Notes under the pieces: generated by a model | Database searches by the model: none | Told to the model about the DNA's origin: nothing | What the model saw: only the letters and a program-made list of their open reading frames with translations | Shown here: piece after piece, positions 13,312 to 16,165 of the stretch | Layout: every line of letters starts with the position of its first letter | Position numbering within the stretch: position 1 is the stretch's first letter | DNA from: an uncultured Eubacteriales bacterium | Lineage (GTDB): Bacteria; Bacillota; Clostridia; Oscillospirales; CAG-272 | DNA length: 16,165 nt | Assembly: GCA_934371135.1 (NCBI GenBank) | Contig: CAKRNO010000028.1 | Coordinates: 1-16,165 of the forward strand | Direction: 5' to 3' | Made by a program: the position numbers and the translations under genes

Positions 13312-13346
13312 AAAAGCACCTGCAATCGCGGGTGCTTTTCTTTTTG
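13312..13346 (+). terminator. rho-independent terminator behind the repeat block
   Basis: AAAAGCACC (13312-13320), loop, GGTGCTTTT (13331-13339), then CTTTTTG. It follows directly on the tRNA-like 3' end CCGCTCCA, as a terminator would follow a tRNA. Confidence 0.9.
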
Positions 13347-13418
13347 CCGCGGCGCCCGCGTAGAACGCCGCGGCTTCCTTTTTCTTATCAAAACACAATA
13401 TTTTCAAACATAATCAAA

Positions 13419-13457
13419 ATATGTGTCAAAAAACTATTGACATATTCGGATATGTGT
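13419..13457. promoter_or_regulatory. candidate operator in the DUF2089 promoter
   Basis: ACATAT, TCGG, ATATGT (13440-13455) is a perfect 6-4-6 palindrome lying in the spacer and touching the -35 box. The octamer ATATGTGT occurs at 13419-13426 and again at 13450-13457, exactly 31 bases apart. Placement fits repression, possibly autoregulation by the HTH protein encoded next; this is inference. Confidence 0.45.
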
Positions 13458-13465
13458 GCTACAAT
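13437..13465 (+). promoter_or_regulatory. promoter of the DUF2089 gene
   Basis: TTGACA (13437-13442), 17 bases, TACAAT (13460-13465). The leader before the ATG at 13486 is only about 15 bases. Confidence 0.88.
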
Positions 13466-13485
13466 CGCATCGTGAGGTGAGTGAA

Positions 13486-14241
13486 ATGGGAAACAGCAAA
13501 CTTGTCAGAACCTGCCCGGCATGTGGCGGGGAGATGCGTATCGCAAAGCTGTCGTGCGCCAACTGCGGCATTGAAATCGCGGGTGATTTTAATTTGGGCG
13601 GACTGGAAAGGCTGACCGACGACGATCTGTCGTTTGTCCGGCAGTTCCTGTCCGTCGAGGGCAATTTTTCGGGGATGCAGCGAAAGACCGGTATTTCCTA
13701 CAGCCAGATCAAGAACCGGCTCGGCGAGATCAACCGGAAGCTGGGCAACACGGCAGAGGAGGATATCCCCGTCGTGGATCTGTCCGTGCAGAGCGACGAT
13801 GATGCGGTGGTGGCGGCACTGAAACGTAAGATCACAGCGTGCGGCGGGCGGGCATCCATGCCGGCGCTGCGCGGCGAGCCCATCGCCATCCGGCTCTCCC
13901 CCTCCGGTGACGGTATTGAAACGGCAGGGCTGAAGGGGTTTGTATTCAGATGGGGAGAATTTTCCGCCATCGTTAAAAAAGCAAATGAGCTCGGCGGGAT
14001 GATGTACCGCGGCGACAGTGCCGCGCACAACGGTGAGCGGATCGGGAGCGAGAGACTGTCTCTCGACACCATCGACGGCTTTGTTTCGACGCATTTTCTC
14101 GGCGCCAAGGTGGGCGATACGACGTTGCGCCGCTCCACCTACTACGCGGGGATCCTGGCATGGGCAGGCATCGTGACCAACCACCGGAGCGCGGGCAAAG
14201 GCGGCTATATCACGGTGAACGACGCGTTCCGGAGCTGCTGA
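13486..14241 (+). CDS. DUF2089-type zinc-ribbon/HTH regulator with extra C-terminal domain
   Basis: The 251-residue product starts with a zinc ribbon (TCPACGG and CANCG, Cys 10, 13, 24, 27). A segment follows (about 42-88: LTDDDLSFVRQFLSVEGN, then GISYSQIKNRLGEINRKLG) that matches the DUF2089 family pattern, a putative sequence-specific DNA-binding helix-turn-helix. Known family members are mostly little longer than this; here about 160 further residues follow, including KGFVFRWGEFSAIVKKANELG and a Gly-rich end, which I cannot assign. The start is the ATG at 13486, 10 codons inside a longer frame, because GAGGTGAG lies just upstream and the promoter would otherwise overlap the coding part. 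The stop is one base from the next ATG (TGAAATG), implying translational coupling with the anchored protein. A cytoplasmic transcription regulator is the best reading; target unknown. Confidence 0.82.
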   Translation: MGNSKLVRTCPACGGEMRIAKLSCANCGIEIAGDFNLGGLERLTDDDLSFVRQFLSVEGNFSGMQRKTGISYSQIKNRLGEINRKLGNTAEEDIPVVDLSVQSDDDAVVAALKRKITACGGRASMPALRGEPIAIRLSPSGDGIETAGLKGFVFRWGEFSAIVKKANELGGMMYRGDSAAHNGERIGSERLSLDTIDGFVSTHFLGAKVGDTTLRRSTYYAGILAWAGIVTNHRSAGKGGYITVNDAFRSC

Positions 14242-14242
14242 A

Positions 14243-14749
14243 ATGGCATCCAAAAAGACGAAGATCGTCTGTGCCGCTCTTTGCGTCCTGTTTTTTGCCA
14301 TGATGATCGTCATGACCGTGCTCCCGGAGGACAAAGCCCCCGTTGAGACCAAGGAGGAGGCTGTCGATTGCTTTGTCGGCGCGCCGGTGATCACCGTCAG
14401 CGGCAGCATCCGGCAAACGCGATACTGCCCGATACTGACGATGCGCTTTTATAACCATGATACAGAACCGGTATCCGCCGTAAAGGTGCTGATCCGAAGC
14501 TACAATGTGTATGACGAGGAGATTTGGCGCAGCTCCCCCTGCCGCGTCATCTACCAGGAACACCGGATACAGCCGGGAGAAGAAGCAACCGCCTGTTACT
14601 CCCTGCCGTACAACACAAAAAGAGCGGAGATCTATTTATACAGTATCTATTATCCCGACGGCATCAAGCCCGAATGGGGCGACCGGGAGGCGACGACGGA
14701 GCAGATCGATCTCTACGCACCCAAGACCGTTATCAAATATGAGTACTGA
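14243..14749 (+). CDS. signal-anchored extracytoplasmic protein of unknown function
   Basis: The 168-residue product has a short basic N-terminus (MASKKTK), one hydrophobic span (about residues 8-26, CAALCVLFFAMMIVMTVL), then about 140 soluble residues expected outside the membrane. The soluble part is rich in beta-type sequence (ITVSGSIRQTRYCPILTMRF, VSAVKVLIRSYNVYDEEIW, YLYSIYYPDG) and resembles small immunoglobulin-like or FxLYD-like domains of surface proteins, without a firm match. There is no lipobox. GGAG lies 8 bases before the ATG, inside the end of the DUF2089 gene, so both are likely on one mRNA. A role as the sensor or membrane partner of the regulator is conceivable but unproven. 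I do not recognise the family. Confidence 0.75.
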   Translation: MASKKTKIVCAALCVLFFAMMIVMTVLPEDKAPVETKEEAVDCFVGAPVITVSGSIRQTRYCPILTMRFYNHDTEPVSAVKVLIRSYNVYDEEIWRSSPCRVIYQEHRIQPGEEATACYSLPYNTKRAEIYLYSIYYPDGIKPEWGDREATTEQIDLYAPKTVIKYEY

Positions 14750-14821
14750 CCCCACGCGCGGCTGCGGGCATACCGCCCCGCCGACGAAAAACACCATTTA
14801 TTATTTTTAGGAGGTAACACC

Positions 14822-15424
14822 ATGAGCCAAAAATCCGATATCCTCGCGTGCCTGCAAAACGGTGCCAAAACACAGGCAGAGCTGGCATTTGCCATCTATC
14901 ATGACCACGACCATGCCCCGAGCATATATGCCGCTGTGACCGATCTTGTCAAAAGCGGGCAGATCGCCAAATCGGGCGCCTACCCCGCTGTGTATTCCCT
15001 GCCCGGATACCCCACCGCGCCCTGCGGCAAACCGGACCCGGCATGGGCGCGGCTGTATGACGCCGCCCGCGCGGTACTGCATCCGCGTAAAATATCGGAG
15101 TGGATGGAGGCGGGTGGCGTCGCCGCCGCGATTGAGACCCCGGAGGGGAAAATCTATACCGGCGTCTGCGTGGACAGCGCCTGCGCGCTGGGCATCTGTG
15201 CAGAGCGGAACGCCATCTTCCGTATGTTGACCGACGGGGACAGCGAGATTTGCCGCATGATCACCGTGAGCGGGGACGGAAAAGTCGTGCCGCCTTGCGG
15301 CGCCTGCCGCGAGCTCATGGCGCAGCTCATGCCGGAGCGCTACCGTGACATCGAGGTCATGCTCCATTTTGAGGAGATGCGCGTCGTCACGCTCGGTGAC
15401 CTGACCCCCGAATGGTGGATCTGA
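14822..15424 (+). CDS. cytidine-deaminase-family protein with N-terminal winged-helix-like domain
   Basis: The 200-residue product has two parts. Residues 1-60 (KSDILACLQNGAKTQAELA, then VTDLVKSGQIAKSG and VYSL) look like a small winged helix. Residues 75-200 are a zinc deaminase of the cytidine/blasticidin-S deaminase group, with CAERNAIF (Cys126, Glu128) and PPCGACRE (Cys159, Cys162) giving the expected three zinc ligands and catalytic Glu. The stretch where cytidine deaminases carry the ribose-contacting Asn-x-Glu motif reads GVCVDSACALG, so Asn and Glu are not conserved, and the substrate may differ. Similar deaminase domains exist in Clostridia as stand-alone proteins, as far as I recall. 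A strong AGGAGG lies 7 bases before the ATG. It starts 72 bases behind the anchored-protein gene with no terminator between, so it may share that operon. Deaminase fold confident; substrate and HTH role not. Confidence 0.85.
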   Translation: MSQKSDILACLQNGAKTQAELAFAIYHDHDHAPSIYAAVTDLVKSGQIAKSGAYPAVYSLPGYPTAPCGKPDPAWARLYDAARAVLHPRKISEWMEAGGVAAAIETPEGKIYTGVCVDSACALGICAERNAIFRMLTDGDSEICRMITVSGDGKVVPPCGACRELMAQLMPERYRDIEVMLHFEEMRVVTLGDLTPEWWI

Positions 15425-15451
15425 AAGGGATAAAAACATACTTGCCCCGAT

Positions 15452-15480
15452 TTGACATTTCCCCCGGAGCGTGCTATATT
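15452..15480 (+). promoter_or_regulatory. promoter of the small membrane protein gene
   Basis: TTGACA (15452-15457), 17 bases, TATATT (15475-15480), giving a leader of about 55 bases. Confidence 0.85.
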
Positions 15481-15484
15481 GAGG

Positions 15485-15519
15485 GTGACCCTGCCGCCGA
15501 GGGCGGCATAAGGTGTCAC
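15485..15519 (+). promoter_or_regulatory. structured 5' leader of the small membrane protein mRNA
   Basis: TGCCGCC (15492-15498), loop GAG, GGCGGCA (15502-15508) is a perfect 7-base-pair hairpin, enclosed by GTGAC (15485-15489) and GTCAC (15515-15519). It ends 6 bases before the GGAGGTGA ribosome binding site, leaving that free. No known riboswitch is recognised. Confidence 0.45.
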
Positions 15520-15542
15520 GCGATCGGAGGTGACTGCATCTT

Positions 15543-15896
15543 ATGAAAACAAGACATATCGTATTTATGGTCCTTGCCCTGCTCCTCACGGCGGCGGCGC
15601 TCGTCAGCGCCTCGGTCTCCAACACGTTTGCCCGCGGGCTGAAAGCAGCACAGGAAACGGAGAATGACAGTATCGATGAGGCACTCGGCGCGGCAGGCGG
15701 TGCGTTTGTATTCGTCCTTTTCGGGGTGCTGTTTCTCATCGCGTCGTTTGTTTTGCTGGTCCCCGCCATAATCTTTGCGATTATCGATATCCGCGTTCCG
15801 GTGCTCTGGCTGCGGATTGTCTCGTCGGTCCTGCTCGCGCTGGACGCTGCGTCTCTCATCGTCTCGGTTGGCACGATCCTGCTCCTGAACGCCTGA
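15543..15896 (+). CDS. small three-span membrane protein, function unknown
   Basis: The 117-residue product has three predicted spans (about residues 6-24, 54-82 and 87-115). A short hydrophilic loop (about 28-50, with KAAQETENDSIDEA) follows the first, which could also be read as an uncleaved signal. The N-terminus MKTRH is basic. There are no cysteines or recognisable motifs, and I cannot name a family. A very good GGAGGTGA lies 9 bases before the ATG, and a strong promoter with a structured leader precedes it, so it is a real, separately transcribed gene. A G+C-rich hairpin follows about 60 bases behind the stop. It is not obviously linked to the deaminase-like gene upstream. Confidence 0.78.
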   Translation: MKTRHIVFMVLALLLTAAALVSASVSNTFARGLKAAQETENDSIDEALGAAGGAFVFVLFGVLFLIASFVLLVPAIIFAIIDIRVPVLWLRIVSSVLLALDAASLIVSVGTILLLNA

Positions 15897-15954
15897 CCCC
15901 GCAGTGTCTCGCGGTGCCCTGCCGCGTCCTGCCGGCGCCAATGCCCCGACGGCT

Positions 15955-15977
15955 GCCCCCGCGCCCGGCGCGGGGGC
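15955..15977 (+). terminator. G+C-rich hairpin behind the small membrane protein gene
   Basis: GCCCCCGCGC (15955-15964), loop CCG, GCGCGGGGGC (15968-15977), a perfect 10-base-pair stem. No T-run follows directly, so termination is uncertain. Confidence 0.4.
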
Positions 15978-16022
15978 GCAAGCGCCGCCCGATTATTTCG
16001 CAGGAAAGAATTTGGTAAGCTC

Positions 16023-16051
16023 TTGACAAACGGAGCCCCGTTTGCTATACT
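16023..16051 (+). promoter_or_regulatory. promoter of tRNA-Cys
   Basis: TTGACA (16023-16028), 17 bases, TATACT (16046-16051); the tRNA starts 15 bases further on. Confidence 0.92.
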
Positions 16052-16066
16052 GTATAAGTCATTTAC

Positions 16067-16141
16067 GGCGCCATAGCCAAGTGGTAAGGCAAAGGTCTGC
16101 AAAACCTTCACGCCCCAGTTCAAATCTGGGTGGCGCCTCCA
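16067..16141 (+). tRNA. tRNA-Cys (anticodon GCA)
   Basis: Acceptor GGCGCCA/TGGCGCC, anticodon stem AAGGT/ACCTT around CTGCAAA (anticodon GCA), T-arm CCCAG/CTGGG with loop TTCAAAT, and an encoded TCCA end. Single gene with its own promoter. Confidence 0.97.
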
Positions 16142-16153
16142 TACGCACGAGCA

Positions 16154-16165
16154 TCCCCTCGGGGA
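16154..16165 (+). terminator. start of a hairpin behind tRNA-Cys, cut by the window end
   Basis: TCCCC, TC, GGGGA (16154-16165) can pair. The stem may be longer and followed by a T-run beyond the window; only the visible part supports a terminator here. Confidence 0.4.

Noticed and set aside
13182..13391. 69-codon minus-strand frame with GSVFRGSDRSHC repeats
   Set aside because: The repeats are simply the translated 36-base tandem repeat, and the frame crosses a terminator.
14807..16123. 438-codon minus-strand frame
   Set aside because: It overlaps the deaminase-like gene, the small membrane protein gene and the tRNA-Cys promoter on the other strand, all of which have better signals.

Overview
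The window looks like chromosomal DNA of a GC-rich, anaerobic, endospore-forming member of the Clostridia (my guess is the Oscillospiraceae/Ruminococcaceae neighbourhood; this is inferred from gene content, not from any search). The grounds are a single-chain pyruvate:ferredoxin oxidoreductase, a micro-gene that reads as the sporulation peptide SpoVM, Gram-positive style ribosome binding sites, dense tRNA genes, and nine sigma-70/sigma-A type promoters that all have a 17-base spacer.

Layout from left to right. Bases 1-636 are non-coding and hold palindromic repeats and three further hairpins. A large pyruvate:ferredoxin oxidoreductase gene (637-4251, minus) follows, with its promoter at 4338-4366. 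A 25-codon spoVM-like gene (4601-4678, plus) sits in the next gap and converges, across a two-way terminator, on a polytopic zinc-ribbon membrane protein gene (4740-6410, minus). After a short repeat-bearing gap come mnmG (6811-8739, minus), an 850-base gap full of repeats (8740-9595), and a broken shikimate dehydrogenase/shikimate kinase-like gene (9596-10543, minus). That relic is divergent from an intact comM/yifB AAA+ ATPase gene (10695-12248, plus). A hairpin-rich gap leads to a four-tRNA operon (Val, Asp, Phe, Gly; 12666-13037) with a fully consensus promoter and a terminator. Behind it lies an unusual 200-base repeat element whose ends imitate tRNA ends and which has its own terminator. 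Three plus-strand genes follow: a DUF2089-type zinc-ribbon/HTH regulator with a long extra C-terminal part, a signal-anchored extracytoplasmic protein, and a cytidine-deaminase-family protein with an N-terminal winged-helix-like domain. A small three-span membrane protein and a tRNA-Cys gene close the window.

How the parts work together. Most genes are separate transcription units with their own promoter and terminator. The only clear operon-like groups are the tRNA cluster and the DUF2089 gene with the anchored-protein gene (one base apart), possibly extended to the deaminase-like gene 72 bases further on. PFOR, MnmG and the tRNAs are housekeeping. The most distinctive signals are a 24-base palindromic unit present ten times, in three places as a 95-base element with inverted ends; the tRNA-mimicking repeat block behind tRNA-Gly; the small regulator/anchor/deaminase group; and the decayed aroE-aroK-like gene that keeps a good promoter. 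I saw no CRISPR array, prophage, transposase gene or rRNA.
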